A DNA stretch of 64,000 bases. Source: Saccharibacillus sacchari DSM 19268 (GTDB lineage Bacteria > Bacillota > Bacilli > Paenibacillales > Paenibacillaceae). A model generated the notes under the pieces. That model was not told the origin of the DNA and did no database searches. It was given only the letters and a program-made list of their open reading frames with translations. The position numbers and the translations under genes were made by a program. Of the stretch, positions 56,634 through 64,000 are shown one piece after another. The stretch spans positions 4,846,274 to 4,910,273 of the forward strand of contig NZ_KK073875.1 of the NCBI RefSeq assembly GCF_000585395.1. Direction: 5' to 3'. Numbering within the stretch: position 1 is the first letter of the stretch; each line of letters opens with the position of its first letter.

Positions 56634-57707
56634 TCAGTCTGCCGCTATCCCGGGTACCCGGGCTGTCGTCTCGCGTACAATGAGTTCCGGCATGAGCGAT
56701 TGGAACAGAGGAACTTTTTTGCCGGCGATCATTTTGTCCAGCGTTCTGGCCGCCTGACGCCCGATCTCCTGCGACATCAGCGACACGGTAGTCAGTTCGG
56801 GAATGCTGTAAGTCGCCTGCGGAATATCATCATAACCGACAATCGACAGTTCTTCCGGAACCCGAATTCCTGCCCGATGAGCCGCCTTCAGCGCACCGAT
56901 CGCCAGCAGGTCGTTCATGCAAAAAATAGCCGTGGGCCGACGCTTCGCACTCAACAGTTGGGCGGCATATTCCTGTCCTTTCGGCACGGAAAAGCCTTCG
57001 GTCAGAATCCATTCTTTACGCACCGGAAGCCCGGCATCCTTCATCGCGCTGCGGAATCCGGCCAGTCGCTGCTGCGTATTCGTCATCTTGGAGTATCCGC
57101 CGATAACGGCGATATCACGGTGGCCGAGCTCGATCAGATGCTGAACCGCAAGCTCCGCGCCGAACTTTTGATCCGCGGAGACCCGATTCAACTTGGTCTT
57201 GGGCAAGCTTCCGTTAAGCAGCAGCACGGGCACGCGCTTGGCCACTTCCTCCAATTCCCGTGCAAGCTCGGGGTCGGGTTTTGCCAAGTCGACGCGACCG
57301 CCGATCATGACGATGCCGTCTACCTGCTTCTCCATAAGAAGGCTGAGATACTGCGACTCCCGCTCGTACTGCCGATCATACAGACGCTCGTTCTCCTCGT
57401 TCGTCGAAATCGTATCGCAGAGGAAATAGGTATAGCCAAGCCTGCGCGCTTCATAATCAAATCCGGATAGCACCTCGGGGAAAAAAGGATTCGTGATGTC
57501 CGGCAAAATGAATCCGATCATGCCCGTCTCCTTGCGTGTCAAGCTTCTGGCTAGCGCATTCGGTTGAAACTGGTACTTGTGCATCAGCGCGACGATCCGT
57601 TCCCTTGTTTCTTTTTTGACGGGAGCCGTATTATTGAGCACCCGCGATACCGTAGCTACCGACACATTAGCCTCTCTTGCGATATCGTATACGGTTACCG
57701 GTCGCAT
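56634..57707 (-). CDS. LacI-family transcriptional regulator
   Basis: A 357-residue repressor. The N-terminal helix-turn-helix reads VTVYDIAREANVSVATVSRV, followed by the hinge with NALARSL and a periplasmic-binding-like effector domain. The start is placed at the second ATG because the ribosome site GAGGAAT gives good spacing; the first ATG overlaps it. It lies directly upstream of the sugar ABC operon, and both have the same palindrome, so it likely represses itself and the operon until its sugar binds. Confidence 0.92.
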   Translation of the reverse strand: MRPVTVYDIAREANVSVATVSRVLNNTAPVKKETRERIVALMHKYQFQPNALARSLTRKETGMIGFILPDITNPFFPEVLSGFDYEARRLGYTYFLCDTISTNEENERLYDRQYERESQYLSLLMEKQVDGIVMIGGRVDLAKPDPELARELEEVAKRVPVLLLNGSLPKTKLNRVSADQKFGAELAVQHLIELGHRDIAVIGGYSKMTNTQQRLAGFRSAMKDAGLPVRKEWILTEGFSVPKGQEYAAQLLSAKRRPTAIFCMNDLLAIGALKAAHRAGIRVPEELSIVGYDDIPQATYSIPELTTVSLMSQEIGRQAARTLDKMIAGKKVPLFQSLMPELIVRETTARVPGIAAD

Positions 57708-57742
57708 CTGCATTCCTCTTTCCCCGTGGATTTGTCTGAATG

Positions 57743-57756
57743 TGAAACGGGTTTCA
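57743..57756. promoter_or_regulatory. LacI-family operator at the lacI-like gene
   Basis: TGAAACGGGTTTCA, the reverse complement of the site at 56537-56550, 36 bases before the lacI-like start. Confidence 0.72.
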
Positions 57757-57817
57757 TTATGGCTCCGATTATACCCGCGGAATTTGCCAGAAGCAATTGA
57801 AATTGTTCAGGTTTTTT

Positions 57818-58600
57818 CTAATACTTTCCTTTTCGGTAGGCGCTTGGGGTTACGCTGGTCGTCTGTTTGAATTGCCGCATAAAATGCGTCTCGTTCTCGT
57901 ATCCGCACAATCTGCCGATCTCGCCGACAGACAACCGGGTGCTGCCGAGCAAGTATTTGGCGTACTCCACGCGTCCCCGGATCATGTCCGTCACCACGGA
58001 ACATCCAAATAATTCTTTATACAGATGTTGAAAATAAGACTTGCTTAAGCGCAGGCGTGCAGCCAAGCTCTCCACCGATACCCGAGCATCCGGTGAACCG
58101 TACAGCTCGCTTCGAAGTTGTGCCAGCGATTCCGCGTAGCGATTTGTTCGTGCTGGAGCCGCTTCGTGCACGAGCCCGTTAGCCAGCTTAGCAAACAGAC
58201 TACGCAGCTCCAAATCCATAATTTCATCCCGATAAGGCCCGACTTCCCGCTCCGTATGCTGCAATTCAAGCACACATCGAGGGATGAGCACAGGATCAGC
58301 GGAAGTCATCAGCTGGTCAACGGGAAATCGCAAGTACTCCAACCAATCCTTCAACCCCTTTTCTTCGCAATGAATCCAATCGTTGATAAACGGCTTTTCC
58401 AGATCGCGATACGCATGAGCAGAGCTTGGAGAGAACAGGATGTACGAGTTCGGTTCCGCCTGCTCCACACGTCCGTTTATTTGTACTTCTGCACGCGAGC
58501 GAAAAAATACAAAGGCATAATTTCCCGCTCCCTCAGGGCGTTCGATATGAATGCCTTCTTTATGCGTAAAGCGACTTCCGCAGCTTACCCACTTAATCAT
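57818..58600 (-). CDS. AraC-family transcriptional regulator
   Basis: A 260-residue regulator. The N-terminal cupin-like sugar-sensing domain (about 10-100) precedes a double helix-turn-helix: VESLAARLRLSKSYFQHLYKE, then the second motif VGEIGRLCGYENETHFMRQF followed by TPSAYRK. The ribosome site is GGCGGAGG. It is divergent from the GH43 gene, which it may activate. Confidence 0.92.
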   Translation of the reverse strand: MIKWVSCGSRFTHKEGIHIERPEGAGNYAFVFFRSRAEVQINGRVEQAEPNSYILFSPSSAHAYRDLEKPFINDWIHCEEKGLKDWLEYLRFPVDQLMTSADPVLIPRCVLELQHTEREVGPYRDEIMDLELRSLFAKLANGLVHEAAPARTNRYAESLAQLRSELYGSPDARVSVESLAARLRLSKSYFQHLYKELFGCSVVTDMIRGRVEYAKYLLGSTRLSVGEIGRLCGYENETHFMRQFKQTTSVTPSAYRKGKY

Positions 58601-58693
58601 TCCAGCCTCCGCCTTCCTTATTGAGCACGATTCGTCAGTTTTTAGCCAGTATAATTCATTGTTGCACCTTCCGACAAACGGCTATACTAGTAG

Positions 58694-58789
58694 CTTATCA
58701 ACTCTTAATCATAGGATTATGTTCGTCTGGAACCCGCACGCTTTAGGTGGGTTCCAGGCGGGCATAACCTTACTTTAAACGTTGATAAG
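58694..58789. repeat. Structured dispersed element, family A copy 2
   Basis: The ends CTTATCAAC (58694-58702) and GTTGATAAG (58781-58789) pair perfectly. Inside are AGGaTTATG/CATAACCT and TCTGG/CCAGG, and one hairpin ACCCGC/GTGGGT with the conserved loop ACGCTTTAG. The common block GGCGGGCATAACCTTACTTT matches GGCGGGCGCAACCTTACCTT of copy 1. It lies in the AraC-GH43 divergent region, just where a GH43 transcript would begin. Confidence 0.75.
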
Positions 58790-58828
58790 GTACTGGAAAG
58801 GATATCCGATGAAGGAGATGAAGTTAGA

Positions 58829-59782
58829 GTGGACGCTTATCTTTTTGTGCATTTTAAAGAAAAACCAACTCCGGACGGGGAACAGGTATACTTTGCGCTC
58901 AGCCGCGACGGGTTCAACTGGGAGTACGTGAATGGTGGACATTATGTATTGGAAAGCACGCTCGGGGAAAAAGGGGTTCGCGATCATACGATCATTCGCA
59001 CGGATGAAGGAAAGTTTTTCATTCTCGCTACTGACCTCAGCTTGGCGAACTCTTTTCACGGAAAATATAAAGGCGACTGGGCCAACATCGGAACGGGCGG
59101 AAGCAAATCTCTGTCCCTGTGGGAATCCGATGATCTGGTGAATTGGTCGGAGCAGCGCTTGGTGGAGCTCGGCGATGAGAACTTCGGCTGCCTGTGGGCG
59201 CCCGATATCGTTCGCGATCCGGTTCAAGGCGATTACGTCGTTCATTGGTCTTCCTCGCACAAAAGCAATAATTATGGCGAAAAAGGAATCTACTACTCGC
59301 GTACGCGGGACTTCAAGCAATTTTCCGCGCCGCAATTGTTGGTCCAAAAAGCAGACAGCGGGATTATCGATTCGGCAATCTACGAGGAAGACGGATTCTT
59401 TTACCGGTTCCTGAAGAGCGAAGCCAATCCGGAAACGTTGATCTTGGAAAAAGGCAGCTCCGTCGCAGGCGATGATTATGTGCGGATTGCCGCGTTTGAC
59501 GAGGAAATGGCGAAGCTGGAGCAAGGATTGTATGAAGCACCGACCGCATTCAAACTGCCGAACGGCAAATGGTGCCTGATGATCGACTATTACGGCGTGC
59601 CGGGCGAAGGCCAGGGATATGTTCCGTTTATCGCGGACAGCTTGGCGGACGGGCGGTTTGTACGCTCGGAAGAGAGCTTTAGTTTCCCTTATGGCTTCAA
59701 GCATGGGACGGTGCTTTCGATTACTTCGGAGGAATATGAACGTGTGAAAAGGCATTACTCGCCTGGGGTCGCGAGTTCGTAG
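58829..59782 (+). CDS. Glycoside hydrolase family 43-like protein
   Basis: A 317-residue five-bladed propeller enzyme without signal peptide, hence intracellular. It starts at GTG (AYLFVHFKEK follows) behind AAGGAG; other starts are out of frame. Family features are VYFALSRDGFNWE, GVRDHTIIRTDEGKFFILATD, WAPDIVRD and the late IDSAIYEEDGFFYRF region, in the positions of the family acids. Family members release arabinose or xylose from oligosaccharides. It fits with the nearby sugar importer and regulators. Confidence 0.85.
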   Translation: MDAYLFVHFKEKPTPDGEQVYFALSRDGFNWEYVNGGHYVLESTLGEKGVRDHTIIRTDEGKFFILATDLSLANSFHGKYKGDWANIGTGGSKSLSLWESDDLVNWSEQRLVELGDENFGCLWAPDIVRDPVQGDYVVHWSSSHKSNNYGEKGIYYSRTRDFKQFSAPQLLVQKADSGIIDSAIYEEDGFFYRFLKSEANPETLILEKGSSVAGDDYVRIAAFDEEMAKLEQGLYEAPTAFKLPNGKWCLMIDYYGVPGEGQGYVPFIADSLADGRFVRSEESFSFPYGFKHGTVLSITSEEYERVKRHYSPGVASS

Positions 59783-59810
59783 ATCCTATTCGGGTAGGAA
59801 GCTGGGTCGC

Positions 59811-59915
59811 TGCGGGGGAATTCGTTCAAAACGCTGTCTCACTCGGAAAACTTGATTGGAATTTTAGATGGTTGTTTTCCGAGTTCAAAGGCGTTTTTCA
59901 CTGAATTCCCCCTCC
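59811..59915 (+). repeat. Post-gene hairpin element, family C copy 1
   Basis: The outer stem GGGGGAATTC (59814-59823)/GAATTCCCCC (59903-59912) is perfect; inner arms CTCGGAAAAC and GTTTTCCGAG also pair perfectly. It begins 28 bases after the GH43 stop. It may act as terminator or 3' mRNA cap. Confidence 0.75.
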
Positions 59916-60048
59916 GCTTGGGCTTCCGTACAGAATAAGATCTTTGAACACGCGGCGGCGAGTACTGCCTTTGGTGGGGAAGCAAACAAGAGAGAAATAA
60001 AGAAAAAAGACAGAAAAGATGAAGGTCAGAGACTTTTTCAAAAAGTGC

Positions 60049-60077
60049 TTGACGTCTAGCTTTTTGGAGCGTATAAT
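60049..60077 (+). promoter_or_regulatory. Promoter of tRNA-Pro
   Basis: TTGACG (60049-60054), a 17-base spacer and consensus TATAAT (60072-60077), 25 bases before the tRNA. Confidence 0.85.
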
Positions 60078-60102
60078 CTAATTTTGTAAGAAATACTTCT
60101 TA

Positions 60103-60176
60103 CGGGATGTAGCTCAGCTTGGTAGAGCACCTGGTTTGGGACCAGGGGGTCGCATGTTCAAATCGTGTCATCCCGA
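60103..60176 (+). tRNA. tRNA-Pro (UGG)
   Basis: A 74-base cloverleaf. The acceptor arms are CGGGATG/CATCCCG with discriminator A, the D arm is GCTC ... GAGC, and the anticodon stem CCTGG/CCAGG closes loop TTTGGGA with anticodon TGG. The T loop is TTCAAAT. No CCA is encoded. It stands alone between its own promoter and terminator, flanked by two inverted copies of family C. Confidence 0.96.
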
Positions 60177-60186
60177 TTATTGAGTA

Positions 60187-60232
60187 AAAGAAAAAGTCGC
60201 AATCCTTCGGGATCGCGGCTTTTTCTTTTTTT
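60187..60232 (+). terminator. Terminator of tRNA-Pro
   Basis: AAAAAGTCGCAATCC pairs (with G-T pairs) with GGATCGCGGCTTTTT across TTCG, followed by a long T-run. Confidence 0.85.
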
Positions 60233-60268
60233 GCTTTATGAATGTATCAACCAACCCCAACGTAACTG

Positions 60269-60400
60269 GAAGTGAGAAGGCGGAGAGAGAAATTCAGTGA
60301 AGGACGCCTTTGAACTTGGAAAACTTCCATATACAATTTCAATCCAGTTTTCCAAGTGAGACAGCGTCCTGAACGAATTTCTCTCGGAGCCTTCTCGCTT
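60269..60400 (-). repeat. Post-gene hairpin element, family C copy 2
   Basis: GAGAAGGC (60274-60281)/GCCTTCTC (60389-60396) and inner AACTTGGAAAACT/AGTTTTCCAAGT pair. Read on the minus strand it matches copy 1 (59811-59915) closely, for example GACGCTGTCTCACTTGG against AACGCTGTCTCACTCGG. It starts within 10 bases of the stop of the DUF5107 gene. Confidence 0.75.
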
Positions 60401-60407
60401 CCCCCAC

Positions 60408-63400
60408 CTATTCAACCCCAGTCAACTTGAGATGCAGCCTCGCCCCAATATGATGAACGTCTAAAGTGAGCGTCTGCTCGAACTCCGCTCGCGCCTGATC
60501 GACCCGCCCCAATCCGAGCAATCCCAGACCGCGCATAAAATGACAATGAATTTGGTTTTTCCGGTTCAGATCCTCGTCGAAAACAAGGAAGTCCGGCAGC
60601 GATACCGCGAAGTAGTCAATCTTGACGTCGTCAAATAAATGCCGCTCCGCGTAATCAATCAGCTTGTTGAAACGACGTTTCGCTTCGCGTTCATTGCCCA
60701 GTTCAAGCCAGGCCAATCCTTGATAGAAGATCATTTCCGGCGGCTGGTCGTTGTAGTACATGGCGCTTGTCGGCTCTGTCAGTCCCGTCGATGCCTTGGC
60801 ATAAGCAGCATTGGCTTCATCCTGCCTGCCCAGCTTCGTATAGGCACGGCCCAGATGATAATAAATATGGTTCTCTTGCGCGCCTTCCAGCTTGCCCTCT
60901 CCCAAATTCGTCGGATAGACAAGTGCTTGAAGCAGCAGTTTCACCGCAGCTTCGGCGTCTCCGCGTTGCAGCCTTTGTTTGGCCAATTCGACATGAGCCT
61001 GTACGTATTGCCCCGTCGTCTTCCCCTCTCCGCCTTCCCACGGGTGGAATTGACGCGCGGCCACCAACCGAATGGATTCTTCATACTCGCCCAGCGCGTT
61101 ATGCAGGGTGATATATTCAAGATACAGATCGTCCCGACTTTCTACGAGAGCCCGCGATTGATGAAGAACGTCTAAGCGATCCTGGGCAGACACGCCTGTT
61201 TTCCGATATAACTGATCCAGTTCGAACAGGATGCGCGCGTCTGTCGGATCGCAGCGGAAAGCTTGTTCCAGCGAAGCGCGCGCCAAATCGATTTCTCCCT
61301 TTTTATTGAAATAGGCCAGTCCCAGATTGCGATGCACGACCGCGTAATTGCCGTCAACAGATCGGGCGTTCTCCCAATAGGCAATTGCTTCTGCATAACG
61401 CTTTTTGTCATACAACAGATTGCCGAGCGCATAAGAAGCTGTCGCGTCTTCCGCATCAATCGATAGCGCATGTTCTAAAATTCGCAATTCAAACGGACTG
61501 TTCGGGAAAAGATAGTCGCGGCTGGATCGGCTTGCTTGGTGAAGATAACGTTGCATGGAATCACGCTGCCCCATTTTTCCATACCCATAAGCCAGCCCGT
61601 AACCAATCAATGCCTGCTCATGATCACCGAATCGAAGCAAAACGTCGACAGAGTCTTCATATAATCCGGCATCGGTATAATCGGAAGCCAATTCCATCGC
61701 ATTTCTCGATTCTCGACGCAGTAGCTCGTTTAGTAGGACTAAAGCATGTTGGGCTTCTTTTGCCGCTCCTGCCGCTTCATGAATGCGTACTCCTTCATAA
61801 TGCGCGCCAAAATCCAGTGCGTCCAGCTGCAAGGTGGCTTCGGCAAACGCCAACGCTTCATCCAATCGCCCCAATTTACGCAGCATAGTCGTCTTGATCT
61901 GCCTCGATTTGTAGTTCCGTTCATTTCGAATCAGCGATCGCTCGGCCAATTCCAATGCTTCTTGCTGTCGACCCTGTTCCGCGGCAATTTGAGCCAAAGT
62001 GAAGTACCCGGCATCCTGCCACTCCGCGCTCCAGACCGATTTATACGCTGCGGCGAAAGCTTCGTCAAGTCTGCCTTGAAGCTTCAGGCTCTGTGAAAGT
62101 TGGTAAAAGGCTTCGCCGTCTCGCGGATTAGGGTTACGCTTGGTCACTCGCTGGACCGCAAGCCGGAAATGTCGCTCCGCGTCAACAAAAAGACCTCTGC
62201 GCAGCAATAACGTGCCATATGCGATGTTGATGCGACTATCGAATTTGTCCCTTTTTAACCCTTCCAGATAGTAAGACTCCGGCTCAAAGGTGGCATGGCG
62301 ATATTGCTCCAGATGAAGCCCGGCCAGATACAACTCCTCATTGCTCTGAAGTTCCGACGGTTCGGATAGCGGTTGCGCCGCTTCGGGAATTTGTTCGATT
62401 TTTTCAGGCTGTGGCGTATAAGCGACCAACAACTGCCCCTCACTGTCGCGCACCGTCAAGGTCAGTTCATGATTTTGTAAACCGACAGGAATCTGAAGCT
62501 GCGCTTCGTAGGAACCCGCAGGATCGAGAACCGCTTTTTCGGAAAGCAATGTCTCTGTCGGACTGTTCAATTCAATCCACGCTTCTTCATGAATCGATGT
62601 TGCGTACACCCCGATTGTAGCCGTATAGCTCTCTGCATCGACTTCGAGGTTAACGGCTGCTTCTTTGGTCGCGTTTTTCACGATGCCAACCTGCTTATAC
62701 GGCATGAAATACTGGGTAAACGTCTTTTCTTCGTACGGTTCAAGCCAGGTAAAGTCCGGTTGGTTGTCGGTAAAGACGCCCGTCATCAGCTCGATATAGG
62801 GACCATCTTCATCCGTCAGGTTCCTATCCCAGGCCTGCCCGAACTCGCCATTACCCCATGTCCACTGCTTTTTCCCGGGCGAGATGTGGCGATTCGCGAC
62901 ATGCAAAAGTCCCGAGCGCGCCGCATGATCGTAACCGCCGACGAAATTGTAATCCGACTTGTACGCCATGTACGAGGTCGGAACCGGAATATTGCGATAG
63001 CGCGAAATATCGACGCCCGCGGAATAATCCATTTTATAATACGTGCCTGTCGCTATCGGAAAACGGGACACGTCGCGCTTGCCATGATCGAACACCGCAG
63101 TAACGTCGGGCGGAAACACCGACTGGGTGTGCTCGTTCACGGCAACCGCCGGATTCGCCCACCATAAAAAAGTCTGCGCTTGCGGTGTTCGATTGTACAA
63201 CTGCGCCGCGATTTCCAGATAAGCTTTGCCCGGATACAGCGTGTAGCCTGCCGTCATCCGCGTTCCGTACATCCGGTCAATCTCCCCGATCCACACCGTT
63301 ACGCTGCCGTCAGCACGTTTTTCCAAACGATACTCAACCGGGCCGTACGTATTGGGACGATGATGCTGCGGCCAGTTGAACTCGATCCCTCCAGAAATCC

Positions 63401-63740
63401 AAGGACCCGCCAAACCGACCAACGCGGGCTTGATCACCTGATTGTAATAGACGAAATCTTGACCGTTGGTCCGATCCACCGCCCGGTAAATACGTCCGCC
63501 CAGCTCCGGCATCACTTCGATTCGCACATATTCGTTTTCCAGCACCACGATTTGATAAGGAACGGGCTTCTTCTCGTCTTCGATCCGGTCGATTACAGGG
63601 TGCGGATATACCCGACCGGAGCTTCCTTGATAGACCCTTTTTTCCAAAAACATCGGATTCTTATTCGGAGCGCCTACGCCATAGGTCGGAATGTGTACCG
63701 TTTCTTCCCAGATGTTCGCGCTTGCCGTCGATTCGATCAT
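60408..63740 (-). CDS. DUF5107 and tetratricopeptide-repeat protein
   Basis: A 1110-residue cytoplasmic protein without signal peptide. Residues 1-375 match the DUF5107 type, a beta-rich, mutarotase-like domain (RIEVMPELGGRIYRAVD, GGIEFNWPQHH). A short linker follows, then from about 455 onward many degenerate TPR helix pairs (for example ATASYALGNLLYDKKRYAEAI). The ribosome site GGAGGGATTGC fixes the start eight residues inside the longer frame. The neighbouring divergent gene may regulate it. DUF5107 proteins accompany sugar catabolism, but the activity is not established here. Confidence 0.88.
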   Translation of the reverse strand: MIESTASANIWEETVHIPTYGVGAPNKNPMFLEKRVYQGSSGRVYPHPVIDRIEDEKKPVPYQIVVLENEYVRIEVMPELGGRIYRAVDRTNGQDFVYYNQVIKPALVGLAGPWISGGIEFNWPQHHRPNTYGPVEYRLEKRADGSVTVWIGEIDRMYGTRMTAGYTLYPGKAYLEIAAQLYNRTPQAQTFLWWANPAVAVNEHTQSVFPPDVTAVFDHGKRDVSRFPIATGTYYKMDYSAGVDISRYRNIPVPTSYMAYKSDYNFVGGYDHAARSGLLHVANRHISPGKKQWTWGNGEFGQAWDRNLTDEDGPYIELMTGVFTDNQPDFTWLEPYEEKTFTQYFMPYKQVGIVKNATKEAAVNLEVDAESYTATIGVYATSIHEEAWIELNSPTETLLSEKAVLDPAGSYEAQLQIPVGLQNHELTLTVRDSEGQLLVAYTPQPEKIEQIPEAAQPLSEPSELQSNEELYLAGLHLEQYRHATFEPESYYLEGLKRDKFDSRINIAYGTLLLRRGLFVDAERHFRLAVQRVTKRNPNPRDGEAFYQLSQSLKLQGRLDEAFAAAYKSVWSAEWQDAGYFTLAQIAAEQGRQQEALELAERSLIRNERNYKSRQIKTTMLRKLGRLDEALAFAEATLQLDALDFGAHYEGVRIHEAAGAAKEAQHALVLLNELLRRESRNAMELASDYTDAGLYEDSVDVLLRFGDHEQALIGYGLAYGYGKMGQRDSMQRYLHQASRSSRDYLFPNSPFELRILEHALSIDAEDATASYALGNLLYDKKRYAEAIAYWENARSVDGNYAVVHRNLGLAYFNKKGEIDLARASLEQAFRCDPTDARILFELDQLYRKTGVSAQDRLDVLHQSRALVESRDDLYLEYITLHNALGEYEESIRLVAARQFHPWEGGEGKTTGQYVQAHVELAKQRLQRGDAEAAVKLLLQALVYPTNLGEGKLEGAQENHIYYHLGRAYTKLGRQDEANAAYAKASTGLTEPTSAMYYNDQPPEMIFYQGLAWLELGNEREAKRRFNKLIDYAERHLFDDVKIDYFAVSLPDFLVFDEDLNRKNQIHCHFMRGLGLLGLGRVDQARAEFEQTLTLDVHHIGARLHLKLTGVE

Positions 63741-63826
63741 TGCAATCCCTCCATATGAGAACATTGTGATAGCTCAAGCCTACCGCACCGAGTCCTTGTC
63801 GACCATTCACGAAATTCGGGATGTGA

Positions 63827-63855
63827 TGGACGATTTTCGGATTGAGTTCTATACT
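63827..63855 (+). promoter_or_regulatory. Candidate promoter of the last, partial gene
   Basis: TGGACG (63827-63832), a 17-base spacer and TATACT (63850-63855), about 35 bases before the start codon. Confidence 0.5.
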
Positions 63856-63890
63856 GAGCGTGACTGCAATGAAAGGAGCAACGGCTTGAT

Positions 63891-64000
63891 ATGAGAAAAA
63901 AAGACGGCTTTGCCTCGGAAAAAATGCTGATCCTCCCGGCCTATCTGCTGGAGCAGCTCTCTTCGCATCCGTTGACGGGAGCCTTGTACATCACGGATAT
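63891..64000 (+). CDS. Start of a gene, probably an AraC-family regulator (partial)
   Basis: Only the first 36 residues are in the window (begins MRKKDGFASEKMLIL, continues SSHPLTGALYITD). The ribosome site is AAAGGAGC. The text ILPAYLLEQLSSHPLTGALYITD looks like the N-terminus of AraC-type sugar-sensing regulators found next to DUF5107 genes, and the divergent position fits. This is an inference from little sequence. Confidence 0.5.
   Translation, partial: MRKKDGFASEKMLILPAYLLEQLSSHPLTGALYITD

Noticed and set aside
58694-58789. SAM (S-box) riboswitch
   Set aside because: The element begins CTTATCAA like an S-box, but none of the other conserved S-box blocks follow and the folding plan is different.

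Overview
The window is a contiguous piece of chromosome from a Gram-positive bacterium of the Paenibacillaceae (Paenibacillus or Saccharibacillus-like). The evidence is the gene set (AddAB rather than RecBCD, HrcA/CIRCE heat-shock operon, ComEA/EB/EC, T-box-controlled leuS, LplA-type sugar ABC system), the strong AGGAGG-type ribosome sites with frequent GTG/TTG starts, and the moderately high GC content. Most genes lie on the minus strand; the very long plus-strand ORFs opposite them are GC-driven shadows.

Layout. 1-13.4 kb (read right to left): addB-addA-sbcD-sbcC double-strand-break repair cluster, then the HIT protein. 13.4-20 kb: small membrane protein, an RlmI-type methyltransferase, a Nudix hydrolase, and the translation/RNA-modification run prmA - site-2 protease - rsmE - mtaB. 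20-22.7 kb: a zinc-ribbon/PH protein on plus, and a MarR regulator overlapping an EmrB/LmrB-type exporter. 22.7-24.2 kb: repeat-rich intergenic DNA with one 62-residue membrane protein. 24.2-34 kb: hrcA-grpE-dnaK-dnaJ with CIRCE, an ArgA-like acetyltransferase, hemW and lepA. 34-45 kb: rpsT (plus), holA, an ECF sigma/anti-sigma pair, comEC-comEA-comEB and leuS. 45-48.5 kb: a HEAT-repeat protein, then an AT-rich island with a sirtuin, a 50-residue protein and a GNAT acetyltransferase. 48.7-52.6 kb: soluble chemoreceptor, a two-gene ABC transporter and an MFS transporter. 52.8-64 kb: sugar-uptake region with a solute-binding lipoprotein, two permeases, LacI and AraC regulators, a GH43 enzyme, tRNA-Pro, a large DUF5107/TPR protein and the start of a divergent gene.

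How genes work together. AddAB and SbcCD process DNA ends. The heat-shock operon carries its own repressor and operator. The sugar ABC operon has a LacI-type palindrome that also occurs at the lacI gene, plus a perfect catabolite (cre) box in its leader. The sigma/anti-sigma genes are translationally coupled behind a candidate ECF promoter.

The least ordinary content is non-coding. Three families of repeated, foldable elements occur: a 164-bp MITE-like element (two copies), a structured element whose two copies have different but self-complementary terminal stems, and a hairpin element found three times just after a stop codon in the same sense orientation. In addition, a T-box leader remnant that kept its promoter and terminator but lost Stem I and the tRNA-end-binding bulge lies upstream of comEA.
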